Below the pieces are notes generated by a model, which saw only the letters and a program-made list of their open reading frames with translations, searched no databases and had not been told where the DNA came from. Positions 16,009-28,299 of a stretch of DNA of 64,000 bases are shown here, piece by piece (within the stretch, counting starts at the first letter, position 1; the number at the start of each line of letters is the position of its first letter). The translations under genes were made by a program, and so were the position numbers. The stretch is taken from contig CAWKDG010000012.1 in the NCBI GenBank assembly GCA_963848355.1, forward strand, positions 682,001 to 746,000, written 5' to 3'. Source of the stretch: CAWKDG01 sp963848355. GTDB taxonomy: Bacteria; Actinomycetota; Acidimicrobiia; Acidimicrobiales; UBA8190.

Positions 16009-17136
16009 TCAGGCGTAGCGATCGAGAATGGTGGCCTCGGCCAACCGGGCCAGACCGTCCTTCACCGACCGGGCCCTCGTCTCCCCCACTCCGGCCACCT
16101 CTTCGAGGTCACCCACCGAGGCGCGCATGATCTTCTGCAGCCCGGCGAAGTGCTCCACGATGGCGTCGATGACCGCTTCGGGGAACCGGGGCAGGCGGTG
16201 CAGCAGGCGATAGCCGCGTGGCTCCAAGGCCGTGTCGAAATCGACGTGCCCCGGCGCCAGGCCGAGCGCCGCCGCCATCCGGCGCGTGTCGACGAGCTCG
16301 TCGGTGGTGAGCCGACCGAGCGCCTGGAGGGCGTGCTCGAGGCTGGACCGCGCCGCCGTACGGATCCCCTCGTCGGCGGCCGCCGGTGCGGTGGCCGAAC
16401 GGACGGGCGGGCCGGCGCGGATGTAGTCGCGCACCACGAGACGGCGCACGGTGACGACACCGTCGAGCAACTCGTCGAGTTGCAACCGCAGCAGGCGGGC
16501 GTCGGCGCCCAGCTCCACCAGCTCGCTGTCGATCTCGTCGGCGATCCGGGAAGCCAGCTCCGCCGGTTGCAGCACGGCCGTCACGTCGCGCAGGGTGACC
16601 GTGTCCTCCATCTCCAGCGCCGACAGCGCGGCGACGGCAGCGTCGAGACGTTGGCGGAACCTCCCGAGGGTCTGCAGCGCCTGCCCGATCCGTTCCTGCA
16701 GCCGGGTGGCTGACTGGAGCACGTGCTTGGCGTTCCCGCGGTAGACGGTGACCACCCCCATCGATGCCGACACGGAGATGACGGGAACGTCGATCGACCG
16801 GGCCATGCGTTCGGCCGTGCGATGGCGGGTCCCCGTCTCCGATGTCGGGATGGAGGGGTTGGGCATCAGGTGGACGTTGGCCCGGGCGATGCGCGCCGCG
16901 TCGGCCGACACGATGATGGCTCCGTCGAGCTTGGCCAGCTCCGACAACCGTTGCGGTGTGAACTCGGCGTCGAGCAGGAACCCACCGGTGCAGATGGAGA
17001 GGACGTCGGCGTCGTCACCCACCACGATGAGCGCGCCACGGTTGGCCAGCAGCACGCGTTCGAGCCCGTCGCGCAGCGGCTGACCCGGAGCAACCAGGGC
17101 GAGAGCACCGGCGACAGCCGCACTGGTTCGCTCCAC
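16009..17136 (-). CDS. disA: Diadenylate cyclase DisA (DNA integrity scanning protein)
   Basis: Makes cyclic di-AMP from two ATP and senses branched DNA; 375 residues, full length. The N-terminal DAC domain carries the catalytic DGA (LDGAIIVSADA, about residue 70) and GTRHRTAERM motifs. A helical spine follows, and the C-terminus holds helix-hairpin-helix DNA-binding motifs (VGDLEEVAGVGETRARSVKDGL, about residues 340-361). GTG start at 17136. It follows radA by 57 bases, the usual actinobacterial pairing; RadA is known to modulate DisA in other species. Its product could link to the K+ transport genes found later in this window. Confidence 0.96.
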   Translation of the reverse strand: MERTSAAVAGALALVAPGQPLRDGLERVLLANRGALIVVGDDADVLSICTGGFLLDAEFTPQRLSELAKLDGAIIVSADAARIARANVHLMPNPSIPTSETGTRHRTAERMARSIDVPVISVSASMGVVTVYRGNAKHVLQSATRLQERIGQALQTLGRFRQRLDAAVAALSALEMEDTVTLRDVTAVLQPAELASRIADEIDSELVELGADARLLRLQLDELLDGVVTVRRLVVRDYIRAGPPVRSATAPAAADEGIRTAARSSLEHALQALGRLTTDELVDTRRMAAALGLAPGHVDFDTALEPRGYRLLHRLPRFPEAVIDAIVEHFAGLQKIMRASVGDLEEVAGVGETRARSVKDGLARLAEATILDRYA

Positions 17137-17193
17137 GGACGCATGGTACCCGGGAGCCGCTGTCCGTCGTCCCCCGCCGGGGCGGGGCCGTGT

Positions 17194-18603
17194 TCACGCC
17201 GTGACGCGCACGGCCTGCCGTTCGCCCGTATGGTCGACGGCGAGGGCGAGGGTGACGGCCTCGTGCACGGAGGCGACGCGGAGAAGCTCGATGCCGGGGG
17301 GTCCGTCGGGGCACGAGGCGGGGACGAAAGCACGTCGAAAGCCGATCCGCGCCGCCTCCGACAGGCGCCGGGGGGCGTGGGGCACCTGGCGGATCTCACC
17401 GCCGAGCCCGACCTCGCCGAAGGCAACGACGTCGGCCGGCAACGCCAGGCGGGCCACGGCCGACGCCAGGGACAGGACGACGGCCAGGTCGGCGGCGGGC
17501 TCGGTGACGCGGATACCCCCGACGGCCGATGCGAAGACGTCGGTGTGCCCGAGGACGACCCCGGCATGCTGCTCGAGCACGGCCAGGAGCAGGGCCAGTC
17601 GTCCGGCGTCCACCCCCTGGGCCGATCGACGCGGCGGCGCCGACTGCGACGAGGCGGGAGCCCGCAACGCCTGGATCTCGACCAGCAGGGCCCGTTGCCC
17701 CTCCATGGCCGGGAGCACGGCGCTCCCCGCCGTCCCCGGGCGGCGATCGCCGAGCAGCAGCTTGTGGGGATCGGTCACCGCCGCCAGGCCGGCGTCACCC
17801 ATGGCGAAGAGACCGAGTTCGCCCGTCGGCCCGAACCGGTGCTTCGTGGCCCGCACCATGCGCAGCGCGTGGTGCCGGTCACCCTCGACGGTCATCACCG
17901 TGTCGACCAGGTGTTCGAGCACCCGTGGACCGGCGAGGGCCCCGTCCTTGGTGACGTGGCCCACGAGCACGAACGGGACCCGGTGGGTCTTGGCCAGGCG
18001 GACCAGGTACTCGGCGCAGGCGCGCACCTGGGGGACACCTCCCGGCAGCCCCGAGACGTCGGGATCGGCCACGGCCTGAATGGAGTCGACGACGACGAGG
18101 TCGGGGGCGAGCTCCTCCATGCTGCGGGCCACGGCGCGGACATCGGTGGCCTCGAGGAGCAACAGCGTCGGAGGCACGGGCCCGAGACGTCCGGCCCGCA
18201 GGCGGACCTGGGCGGCCGACTCCTCGGCCGAGACGAGCACGACGGTGGCCCCGGTCGTGGCCACCGACCGCAGGACCTGGAGGAGCAGGGTCGACTTCCC
18301 CACTCCCGGTTCGCCGCCCAGAAGAGTGACCGACCCGGGGACGAGACCCCCGCCGAGGACCCGGTCGAGCTCGCTCAGCCCGGTGGACCGGGGGGTGGCA
18401 CCGGAGACGTCGACGGCGCACAGGGCGACAGGGCCCATGTCGGCCTCCGCGTCCGGCGCGCCCCGGCCGACGCCCGCTGACGCTGGGACGACCGCCTCTT
18501 CGTGCAGGGAGTTCCATTCGCCGCACGTCGGGCAACGGCCGGCCCAGCGTGCCGTGGCCACCCCGCACGCCTCACACCTGTGGACCGACCGCGCTCTCCC
18601 CAT
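17194..18603 (-). CDS. radA: DNA repair protein RadA
   Basis: RecA-like branch-migration helicase; 469 residues. N-terminal Cys4 zinc finger (CEACGVATARWAGRCPTC), Walker A GGEPGVGKSTLLLQ at about residues 97-110, Walker B VVDSIQA, the RadA-specific KNRFG-type motif written KHRFG in ATKHRFGPTGE, and a C-terminal Lon-protease-like domain (AVGGIRVTEPAADLA, FGEVGLGGEIRQV). Located between clpC and disA. Confidence 0.96.
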   Translation of the reverse strand: MGRARSVHRCEACGVATARWAGRCPTCGEWNSLHEEAVVPASAGVGRGAPDAEADMGPVALCAVDVSGATPRSTGLSELDRVLGGGLVPGSVTLLGGEPGVGKSTLLLQVLRSVATTGATVVLVSAEESAAQVRLRAGRLGPVPPTLLLLEATDVRAVARSMEELAPDLVVVDSIQAVADPDVSGLPGGVPQVRACAEYLVRLAKTHRVPFVLVGHVTKDGALAGPRVLEHLVDTVMTVEGDRHHALRMVRATKHRFGPTGELGLFAMGDAGLAAVTDPHKLLLGDRRPGTAGSAVLPAMEGQRALLVEIQALRAPASSQSAPPRRSAQGVDAGRLALLLAVLEQHAGVVLGHTDVFASAVGGIRVTEPAADLAVVLSLASAVARLALPADVVAFGEVGLGGEIRQVPHAPRRLSEAARIGFRRAFVPASCPDGPPGIELLRVASVHEAVTLALAVDHTGERQAVRVTA

Positions 18604-18646
18604 GGGGGCACGCTACGACCCGGGTGTGACCCTCCGGTGGTACCCC

Positions 18647-21142
<2,496 letters not shown>

Positions 21143-21220
21143 CAGATCCGCCTCCCTCGACGGCTCGATTCCCTGAAACGAGTGTACCGGTCGGACCGAA
21201 CGAACCGACACCAGTCCGAC

Positions 21221-21243
21221 ACGAATCTGAGTCGTCGATTCGT
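21221..21243. promoter_or_regulatory. Inverted repeat upstream of clpC
   Basis: ACGAATC, nine bases, GATTCGT: a perfect 7-bp palindromic pair centred about 90 bases upstream of the clpC start, in the interval shared with the divergent polyprenyl synthase gene. The geometry resembles a repressor operator but the sequence is not CIRCE and I cannot name a regulator. Confidence 0.4.
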
Positions 21244-21456
21244 TGGGAACCCCTTCGGCAGGTCCGGGCCCGATCCTGACGAAAACCACATACCGCGTTC
21301 ATCCGACCGGGCGGACCGTCGGTCGGTCCGGTCGCCGGGCCCCCGGCGGCGGCGGGACCCCGGGGCGCCAGGCGGGGCCACCGGACGCCGTCACCGACCC
21401 GGACAGGGCCCCTGACCAGGACAGGGCTCCGTTGTCGCACGTCGTGCTCCTTCGCC

Positions 21457-21462
21457 TATCGT
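21457..21462 (+). promoter_or_regulatory. Possible leaderless -10 box of polyprenyl synthase gene
   Basis: TATCGT ends eight bases before the GTG at 21471 and no Shine-Dalgarno is visible, consistent with a transcript starting at the codon. Confidence 0.35.
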
Positions 21463-21470
21463 TCAGCCCG

Positions 21471-22454
21471 GTGAATGCCGCTCCCCTCCTGACGCTCCCT
21501 TCGATGGGCGGCAACCTGGTCAGCCTCGAACCCGAGCTCCGGGCCTCGGTGCGGTCGGGTGACCCCTTCCTCGACGAGGTCACCGGCCACCTCATCGCCG
21601 CCGGCGGCAAGCGCCTGCGCCCGGGCCTGGCTCTGGCGGCGGCCACCGGTGGGGAACGCACAGCGGAGCCCGACGATCTGCAGGGGGCCGTGGCCGTCGA
21701 GCTCGTCCACCTGGCCTCGCTCTACCACGACGACGTCATGGACGAAGCCACCATGCGGCGGACGGTCGAGAGCGTGAACGCCCGGTGGGGCAACCTCGTG
21801 GCCATCGTGGCCGGCGATTTCCTGCTGGCCCGGTCGGCCGAGATCGCGGCGTCGCTCGGGACCGAGATCGCCGGCCTGCTCGCCCACACCCTGGGCCAGC
21901 TCTGCCAGGGTCAGGTGGCCGAGGTCCGGGCCGCCTTCAGCACCGAGCGCACCGAGGAGCACTACTTCACCGCCATCGCCGGCAAGACGGCGGCCCTCAT
22001 GGCCACCTCCTGCCGCATCGGCGCGCTGACGGGGGGTCTGCCCCGCGTCGAGGTGGACGCCTTCACGACGTTCGGTCGCTGCTTCGGCATGCTCTTCCAA
22101 CTCCGAGACGACGTCCTCGACGTCATCGGCACCGAGGAGGAGTTGGGGAAGCTCCCCGGCCAGGACCTGGCCGAAGGCATCTACACGCTGCCGGTGCTGA
22201 AGGCTCTGCGCGACCCGGGCGCCGGCCCCGAGCTGGCGCCGCTCCTCGGCAAGCCGCTCGACCAACCCGAACGGGACAAGGCCCGGTCGATCGTCGCCGC
22301 CTCCCCGGCCATCGACGCCACCGTGGCCGCCGGGCGGCGCTACGTCGCCGAAGCGGCGGAAGCGGCAACCGCCTTACCCGGAGCGGACCTCGGGCGGTCG
22401 CTCACCGAATTGGCTCACGGCCTGCTCGACGACCTTCCCGTCGTCAGCCGGTAG
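21471..22454 (+). CDS. Trans-polyprenyl diphosphate synthase
   Basis: Elongates allylic diphosphates with isopentenyl diphosphate; 327 residues, typical of the IspA/HepT/GrcC superfamily. GGKRLRPGLALAAA near the N-terminus, first aspartate-rich motif DDVMD in LYHDDVMDEATMRR, second motif DDVLD in FQLRDDVLDVIG, and GKLPGQDLAEGIYTLPVL after it. Small residues before the first motif suggest a medium or long chain product, such as the menaquinone side chain, but product length cannot be fixed by eye. GTG 21471 is my preferred start; an ATG lies at 21504. The only plus-strand gene in a long minus-strand stretch. Confidence 0.9.
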   Translation: MNAAPLLTLPSMGGNLVSLEPELRASVRSGDPFLDEVTGHLIAAGGKRLRPGLALAAATGGERTAEPDDLQGAVAVELVHLASLYHDDVMDEATMRRTVESVNARWGNLVAIVAGDFLLARSAEIAASLGTEIAGLLAHTLGQLCQGQVAEVRAAFSTERTEEHYFTAIAGKTAALMATSCRIGALTGGLPRVEVDAFTTFGRCFGMLFQLRDDVLDVIGTEEELGKLPGQDLAEGIYTLPVLKALRDPGAGPELAPLLGKPLDQPERDKARSIVAASPAIDATVAAGRRYVAEAAEAATALPGADLGRSLTELAHGLLDDLPVVSR

Positions 22455-22473
22455 ACGACTCCGTTGAGGCCGT

Positions 22474-22857
22474 TCAGGACGGGGTCCCCGACGGGCACTT
22501 GGCCTCGATCCTCGTAGCCAACGCCGCGACCCGCGTGTCGACCTTGTGCAACCGGTTGATCCGCCTCTCGACGCGAGCGGCCAGCTTCGTGTGACCGGCG
22601 GCCGTCAGCTTCGACTCGGCCGCCTGCAGCTTGGGAACGCGCGTCGAGATGGCCGCCTCCACCTTGTCGATCCGGGCCAATGCCTTCGGGGCCCGCGTAC
22701 AGCTGAAGTGACGGGACGCGGCCGGGGGGGCGCCCGCACCGGTCGTGGGTGTGGTGGCGAAGGCCGCCCCACCGGTTCCGATGGCCAGAGCACCGCCGAC
22801 CACGGTGGCGGCCACCACCTTTCCTGCCCATTTCCTTGCCTGCATCGTCGTGACCAT
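22474..22857 (-). CDS. Secreted small coiled-coil protein of unknown function
   Basis: 127 residues from ATG 22857 with a strong GAAGGAAGG site eight bases upstream. It has a clear Sec signal peptide (basic MVTTMQARKWAGK, hydrophobic VVAATVVGGALAIG, cleavage near AFA/TT). The mature part is a Thr/Gly/Pro linker followed by about 75 residues of amphipathic, Lys/Arg/Ala-rich helix with heptad-like leucines. Single cysteines flank the helical region (HFSC and AKC), so a disulfide-linked hairpin is plausible. Family not recognised. Convergent with the polyprenyl synthase gene, 19 bases apart. Confidence 0.7.
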   Translation of the reverse strand: MVTTMQARKWAGKVVAATVVGGALAIGTGGAAFATTPTTGAGAPPAASRHFSCTRAPKALARIDKVEAAISTRVPKLQAAESKLTAAGHTKLAARVERRINRLHKVDTRVAALATRIEAKCPSGTPS

Positions 22858-23022
22858 CTGCCGACCTTCCTTCGGAACCGGCGTGTCCGGTTCTCCTCCC
22901 CTCCACCATCGACCACCGGAGTAAGCGCCATGTGTGCCGCCTGTTAGGGAACGACGAAATCGACCCAACGGTGGCCCAACGCCGTGTGCCCAACGCCGTG
23001 TGCCGGCGGGTGGCTCGTGAGG

Positions 23023-24427
23023 TCAGCGTTCGGGGCGCAGGGTGGGGAAGGCGATGACCTCCCGGATGTTGGCCACGTCGGCCAGGAGCATGACCAGACG
23101 GTCGATGCCGATACCGAGCCCAGCCGTGGGAGGCAGTCCCAGCTCGAGGGCCCGCAGATAGTCCTCGTCCACCACCATGGCTTCTTCGTCGCCCGCGGCG
23201 CGCGCCGCCGCCTGGGCCTCGAAGCGCCTGCGTTGGTCGTCGGGGTCGACGAGCTCGGAGAAGGCGTTGCCGAGCTCGCGCCCGGCCACGACGGGCTCGA
23301 ACCTCTCGACCAGATCGGGGTCGTCGCGGTGACGGCGGGCCAGGGGCGACACCTCGGCCGGGAAGTCGGTCACGAACACCGGCCCCCACAGGTCGGGCTC
23401 GGTCGTCTTCTCGTAGAGCTCCTGCAGCAGTTTCCCCGGTCCCCACGACGGATCGGGATCGACACCGGCGGCGGCCACACGGGTGCGCAACTCGTCCACG
23501 GTGGTGTGGACGCTCGCCTCCTTTCCGGTGGCCTCGGTGACGAGCTCGGCCATGGTGGCGCGCCGCCACGGCGGGGTCAGGTCGAGGGCGCGACCCTGGT
23601 ACGTGAGAGACGTCGTGCCCCGCATCTCGGCGGCCACCCCGGCCACGAGCTGCTCCACCAGCACCATGAAGTCGCGGTAGTCGGCGTAGGCCTGGTAGAG
23701 CTCGAGCATCGTGAACTCGGGGTTGTGCCGGGTGGAGAGGCCCTCGTTGCGGAAGACGCGTCCGATTTCGAAGACCTTCTCGAAGCCCCCGACGACGAGG
23801 CGCTTCAGGAAGAGCTCGGGCGCGATGCGCAGGTACAGGTCGGTGTCGAGGGCGTTGTGGTGCGTCACGAAGGGCTTGGCCGTGGCTCCCCCGACCAACG
23901 CGTGCAGGATCGGCGTCTCCACCTCGACGAAGCCGTCCGCCTCGAGTCGCCGGCGGAGCCAACTGACGACGCGGCTGCGCAGGCGCAGGACCTCCCCGGC
24001 CCGCTCGTTGGCCCACAGGTCGACCTCGCGTTGGCGAAAGCGCGTCTCGACGTCGGTCACACCCTTCCACTTGTCACCGAAGGAGCGACGGGCCTCGGCC
24101 AGCAGGACCCACTCGTGCACCTGGACCGAGAGCTCGCCCTTGCGCGTCTTCATGACGCGTCCGCTGCGCCCCCACCCAGTCCCCCTGCGACAGTTTGGAG
24201 AAGGCGTCGAAGTCGACCGTCACCTTCTCGGTGGCGAAGAGCTGGATCTGGCCCGACGAGTCCCGCAGCGTGGCGAAGGCCAGGCGGCCCTGCGGTCGGT
24301 TGAGCATCACCCGACCGGCCACGGCCACGTCGTCCTCGGTCTCCTCGCCGGCGCCGAGACCGGCGTAGCTTTCGTGCAGGGTGGCGGCCTCGGCCGTGCG
24401 TTCGTAACGGTAGGGGACGTCGGCCAT
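23023..24427 (-). CDS. lysS: Lysyl-tRNA synthetase, class II (one frameshift)
   Basis: Charges tRNA-Lys. The start ATG 24427 opens ADVPYRYERTAEAATLHESY; the N-terminal OB-fold runs through LNRPQGRLAFATLRD and ends GDWVGA in one frame. The other frame takes over at SGRVMKTRKGELSV and carries the class II core: motif 2 in GRVFRNEGLSTRHNPEFTML and motif 3 in GLGIGIDRLVMLLADV, ending FPTLRPER. The shift lies near 24155-24175, next to a run of five C on the plus strand, and corresponds to one extra base (span 468 codons plus one). As an essential gene with all motifs intact, a sequencing insertion is the likely cause. Confidence 0.92.
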
Positions 24428-24486
24428 GGGCGACGACGCTACCGGTCGGCTGCGGGGTCCGCTGTCACAGGGCGCGCCGGGCGCGG

Positions 24487-25321
24487 TCAATCGGCTTTCA
24501 TGTTCCGTTCGTAGACCAGGCGTAACCCGTGCAACGTGAGCCACGGCTCGCGGTGTTCGATCCGCGCCGACAAGGGCGCCACGACGTCGGACAGGCCACC
24601 GGTGGCCACCACCGTGCACCGGCCGATCTCGTCCATGATCCGCCGGCACATCCCGTCCACCTGCTCGGCGTACCCGTACAGGGCACCGGACTGCAGTGAC
24701 TCGACCGTCGACTTCCCGATGACGCCGCGCGGCTCGACCAGGTCGACACGCCGGAGGGCGGCGGCATGGTGGAACAGGGCGTCCATGGAGATGGCGATGC
24801 CCGGAGCGATGGCACCGCCCAGGTACTCCCCCGCCTCCGAGATGACGTCGAACGTGGTGGCCGTCCCCAGGTCGACGACGATGCAGGGCCCGCCGTAGAG
24901 ATCGAAGGCACCGATGGCGTTGGCGATGCGGTCGGGGCCCACCTCCTTGGGATTGTCGTAGAGGATGGGCATGCCCGAGCGCACACCCGGCTCGAGGACG
25001 ACGCAGGGCACGTCGAACCACCGACTGGCCATCTGACGGAAGGCGGCGGTGACGCGGGGGACCGACGAGGTCACGGCCATGCCCGTCACCACCTCGGTCA
25101 CGTCCATCCCGTCGAGGGTGAGCAGTTGCGAGACGAGCAGGGCCAGTTCGTCGGGAGTGCGGTCGTCGACCGTCGACAAGCGCCAGTGGTGCGACAGGCC
25201 GGCCGGTTCGGGCTGGACCGGGGGGGCGCGTACGCGACCCCGTTGGGGGATCGTCGCCCGGTGCTGTCGAGAACAAGCCGATGACGGTCTCGGTGTTGCC
25301 CACGTCGATGGCCAGCAGCAC
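24487..25321 (-). CDS. coaX: Type III pantothenate kinase (one frameshift near N-terminus)
   Basis: First committed enzyme of CoA synthesis, ASKHA fold. GTG 25321, two bases after the nadC stop, starts LLAIDVGNTETVIGLFS, the phosphate-1 motif. Then the frame changes to one containing LSHHWRLSTVDDRTPDELA, GPDRIANAIGA, CIVVDLGTATTFDV and GGAIAPGIAISMDAL. The shift is between about 25200 and 25270, where there is a run of seven G (25220-25226). The span is 278 codons plus one base. Works with panC and panD downstream in the same pathway. Confidence 0.9.
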
Positions 25322-25323
25322 GG

Positions 25324-26196
25324 TCAGGCCTCCTCGAGGTCGAGGGCGAGGTCGAGGGCGGTGGCCGAGTGGGTGATCGCTCCCACCGAGATCAGGTCGG
25401 CTCCGGCCGCCGCATAGCGGGGGGCACTGTCGAGGGAGACGCCCCCCGAGACCTCCACCAGCACGCGGTCGCCGCCCTTGCCCGTGCGCACCAGGGCCAC
25501 GCACGACGCCACCTCCGCCGGTGTCATGTTGTCGAGGAGCACGGCCGCCGCGCCCGCCTCCACGGCCTCCGTCACCTGATCGGCGCGGTCACACTCCACC
25601 TCGACCATCCGACCCGGCCACCACTGGCGCGCCCGGGTCACCGCCTCGGCGATGCTCATGCCGCCGCGGTGGTTGTCCTTTACCAAGATGGCCTCCGACA
25701 GGTTACCGCGGTGGTTGAAGGCCCCGCCGGCGCGCACGGCCGCCTTCTCGAGGGCGCGCAGACCGGGCGTCGTCTTGCGGGTGTCGAGCACCCGGGTGGC
25801 CGGGTTGGCCGCGCTCACCACCTCGACGTAGCGGCGCGCCGTGGTGGCCACCCCCGACAGGTGGCACAGGAAGTTGAGGGCCGTGCGTTCGGCGGTGAGG
25901 ATCGATCGCAGGGGCCCGCTCACCACGGCCACGACGGAACCGGCCGTCACCGGGCTGCCGTCGCCCAACTCCCACGCCACCGCCACCGACGGGTCGACCT
26001 GGGCGAAGGCCTCGAGCGCGCACAGCCGGCCGGCTACCACCCCCGGCTGACGGGCGACGACCCGGGCCCGCGCCACGGCAGACTCGGGGACGAGTGACGC
26101 CGTGAGGTCGCCGAGCGGGCCTATGTCCTCGGCCAGGGCCCGGCCGACCGCTTCGCGTACGGCGATGAGGGGCGGGTCGACGGGACCGGCCGTCAC
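25324..26196 (-). CDS. nadC: Nicotinate-nucleotide pyrophosphorylase (carboxylating)
   Basis: Converts quinolinate and PRPP to nicotinate mononucleotide in de novo NAD synthesis; 290 residues. Signature stretches: ALAEDIGPLGDLTASL, ERTALNFLCHLSGVAT, VLDTRKTTPGLRALEKAAVRAGG (positions about 135-157), HRGNLSEAILVKDNH, VEVECDRADQV, LLDNMTP and VEVSGGV. GTG 26196 overlaps the nadB stop (GTGA). nadA is not in this window. Confidence 0.96.
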   Translation of the reverse strand: MTAGPVDPPLIAVREAVGRALAEDIGPLGDLTASLVPESAVARARVVARQPGVVAGRLCALEAFAQVDPSVAVAWELGDGSPVTAGSVVAVVSGPLRSILTAERTALNFLCHLSGVATTARRYVEVVSAANPATRVLDTRKTTPGLRALEKAAVRAGGAFNHRGNLSEAILVKDNHRGGMSIAEAVTRARQWWPGRMVEVECDRADQVTEAVEAGAAAVLLDNMTPAEVASCVALVRTGKGGDRVLVEVSGGVSLDSAPRYAAAGADLISVGAITHSATALDLALDLEEA

Positions 26197-27830
26197 CGCG
26201 TCCCCTCGGAGACGGCGCCGTCCACCGACGCGTCGGCACCGGGGACCGCTCCGTGCACCAGCCGGCGACGCCACTCGGGGCGCGACTCGAGATACTCGGT
26301 CCGGGCGTGCGCCCCCCGCGTCTCGACCCGGGCGTCAGCCGCCCGCAAGAGCGCCGTGGCCACCGCCGCCAGGTTGGCCACTTCACCGGCGGCGCGCCCG
26401 GCGGGCCACGACGCCACGGTGGCGCCGACATCGCCCACCTCGTCGGCCGCCGCCGCCAGTGACGCCGTCGAGCGCAGCACGCCGGCTCCTTCGGTCATGG
26501 CCCGCTGCAGGCGGTGGCGACTCTTGGTCACGTCCCCGTCGCCGTCGCCCCGGGCCCGCCGCCCCGCCCACGACGGAGCCGGGAACGCGGCGATGTCGGT
26601 GCAGGCGATGTCGCTTCCCGGCCCGCCACCGAGCAGGGCGCGCATGACCCCCGTGGCCACCGGCTCCTGGCGCCCCTCTTCGATGGCCTCGGCCAGGCGG
26701 GCGCCGAACACCATGCCCTCGAGGAGGGAGTTCGACGCCAGCCGGTTGGCCCCGTGCACGCCCGTGCACGCCGTCTCGCCCGCGGCCCACAACCCGGGCA
26801 GGGCGCTGGCCCCGTCGAGGTCGGTGATGACACCGCCCGATAGGTAGTGGGCGGCGGGTGCGATGGGCAACCAGTCGACGGCGGGGTCGAGCCCGGCCGC
26901 CGACAGCCGCTCCGCCAACGTCGGGAAGCGCTCGTCGAAGGCTTCGAGGCCGGTGGCGTCGAGCCACAGATGGGGCACCCCGGCCGCCGTCATCCTCTCG
27001 GCCATGGCCCGGCTCACGACGTCACGGGGGGCCAGCTCGTCGACGAAGCGCTCGCCACCGGCGTCGCGCAGAATCGCCCCGTGGCCGCGCAGCGCCTCGG
27101 ACAGCAGGGGCCGGGGGACGGCCGGATGGTGCAGGGCCGTGGGATGGAACTGGAAGAACTCGACGTCGGCCACGGCCACGCCGGCCCGCAGGGCCATGGC
27201 GATCCCGTCGCCGGTGGCTTCGACGGGGTTGGTGGTCACGGCGTAGAGCTGGCCGGCGCCGCCGGTGGCCAGCACCACGTGGCGGGCGCGCACCTCGCGC
27301 ACGACACCGTCGGGGTCCACGGCCACCACCCCGGTGCAGCGTCCGGCGTCCACCAGAAGATCCAGGGCGAACCACTGCTCGAGGACAGCCGCCGCCGTGT
27401 GCTCGACAGCCGACACGAGCGCCCGCTCGACCTCGGCCCCGGTGGCCGCACCGCCGGCGTGCAGGACGCGGGCGGTGGAGTGGCCCCCTTCGCGCGCCCG
27501 GGCCAGGTCGCCACCGGCCTCCCGGTCGAACACCGCTCCCAGGGCGATGAGCTCGCGCACGCGCGCCGGGCCTTCGTCGACGAGCGTCCTGACGGCGTCG
27601 GCGTCACACAGACCGGCACCGGCGGCCAGCGTGTCGGCCAGGTGCAGATCGGTGGAGTCCTCGTCCCCCCCGAGCACGGCGGCCACGCCCCCCTGGGCCC
27701 AGCGGGTGGCCGACTGGGAGAGCTCGGCCTTGGTGAGCACGCCCACCTGCATCCCCGGGACCTCGGCCAGGCGCACGACGGCCGACAACCCGGCCACACC
27801 GGAACCGAGGACGAGGACGTCGAGCTCCAC
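26193..27830 (-). CDS. nadB: L-aspartate oxidase
   Basis: FAD enzyme oxidising L-aspartate to iminoaspartate for quinolinate synthesis; about 545 residues. N-terminal FAD-binding VLGSGVAGLSAVVRLA, the SATRWAQGGVAAVL motif, HSTARVLHAGG, ATGGAGQLYAVTTNP, FFQFHPTALH, FVDELAPRDVVSRAM and the second FAD segment GLWAAGETACTGVHGANRLASNSLLEG (in part). I start at GTG 27830 (VELDVLVLGSG); GTG 27851, closer to the panD stop, is the alternative. It overlaps nadC by four bases. Confidence 0.95.
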   Translation of the reverse strand: MELDVLVLGSGVAGLSAVVRLAEVPGMQVGVLTKAELSQSATRWAQGGVAAVLGGDEDSTDLHLADTLAAGAGLCDADAVRTLVDEGPARVRELIALGAVFDREAGGDLARAREGGHSTARVLHAGGAATGAEVERALVSAVEHTAAAVLEQWFALDLLVDAGRCTGVVAVDPDGVVREVRARHVVLATGGAGQLYAVTTNPVEATGDGIAMALRAGVAVADVEFFQFHPTALHHPAVPRPLLSEALRGHGAILRDAGGERFVDELAPRDVVSRAMAERMTAAGVPHLWLDATGLEAFDERFPTLAERLSAAGLDPAVDWLPIAPAAHYLSGGVITDLDGASALPGLWAAGETACTGVHGANRLASNSLLEGMVFGARLAEAIEEGRQEPVATGVMRALLGGGPGSDIACTDIAAFPAPSWAGRRARGDGDGDVTKSRHRLQRAMTEGAGVLRSTASLAAAADEVGDVGATVASWPAGRAAGEVANLAAVATALLRAADARVETRGAHARTEYLESRPEWRRRLVHGAVPGADASVDGAVSEGTR

Positions 27831-27862
27831 GGCGGGTCCCGCTCCCGACACGCGGCCGGGTG

Positions 27863-28267
27863 TCAGCCGGTCACTGCCGGGAGCAACTCGGCCTCGTAGC
27901 GGCCGGCCTCGACGGTGGAGGTGATCTCGATCGGTGCGTTGTGGGCGTCGACGTGCACGATGGTGGGGGCGTAGTCGTCGAGCTCGGCCTTCTCGTAGTC
28001 GGCGTAGGTGATGACGATGATCTTGTCGCCGTGGTGGACCAGTCTCGCCGCCGCCCCGTTGAGGCACACCTCGCCCGGGCCGCCGACGATGGTGTAGGTC
28101 TCGAAGCGGGCGCCGTTGTCGATGTCGACCACCGTCACCTGTTCGTACTCCAGGATGTCGGCCAACTCCATCAGTGCCGGGTCGAGACTGATGGACCCGA
28201 CGTAGTCGAGGTTGGCGTCGGTCACCGTCGCCCGGTGGATCTTGGACTTCATCATGCGCCGGCGCAT
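27863..28267 (-). CDS. panD: Aspartate 1-decarboxylase precursor
   Basis: Makes beta-alanine for pantothenate. 134-residue pyruvoyl enzyme precursor: the self-cleavage site is the Gly-Ser in DYVGSIS, the preceding KSKIHRATVT and following YEQVTVVDIDNGARFETY are typical, and GDKIIVITYADYEKAEL is the C-terminal signature. ATG 28267 follows a GAGAGGAG site. Lies between panC and nadB. Confidence 0.96.
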   Translation of the reverse strand: MRRRMMKSKIHRATVTDANLDYVGSISLDPALMELADILEYEQVTVVDIDNGARFETYTIVGGPGEVCLNGAAARLVHHGDKIIVITYADYEKAELDDYAPTIVHVDAHNAPIEITSTVEAGRYEAELLPAVTG

Positions 28268-28299
28268 CGCTTAGCGCTCCTCTCTGGTCGGATCGGTCA

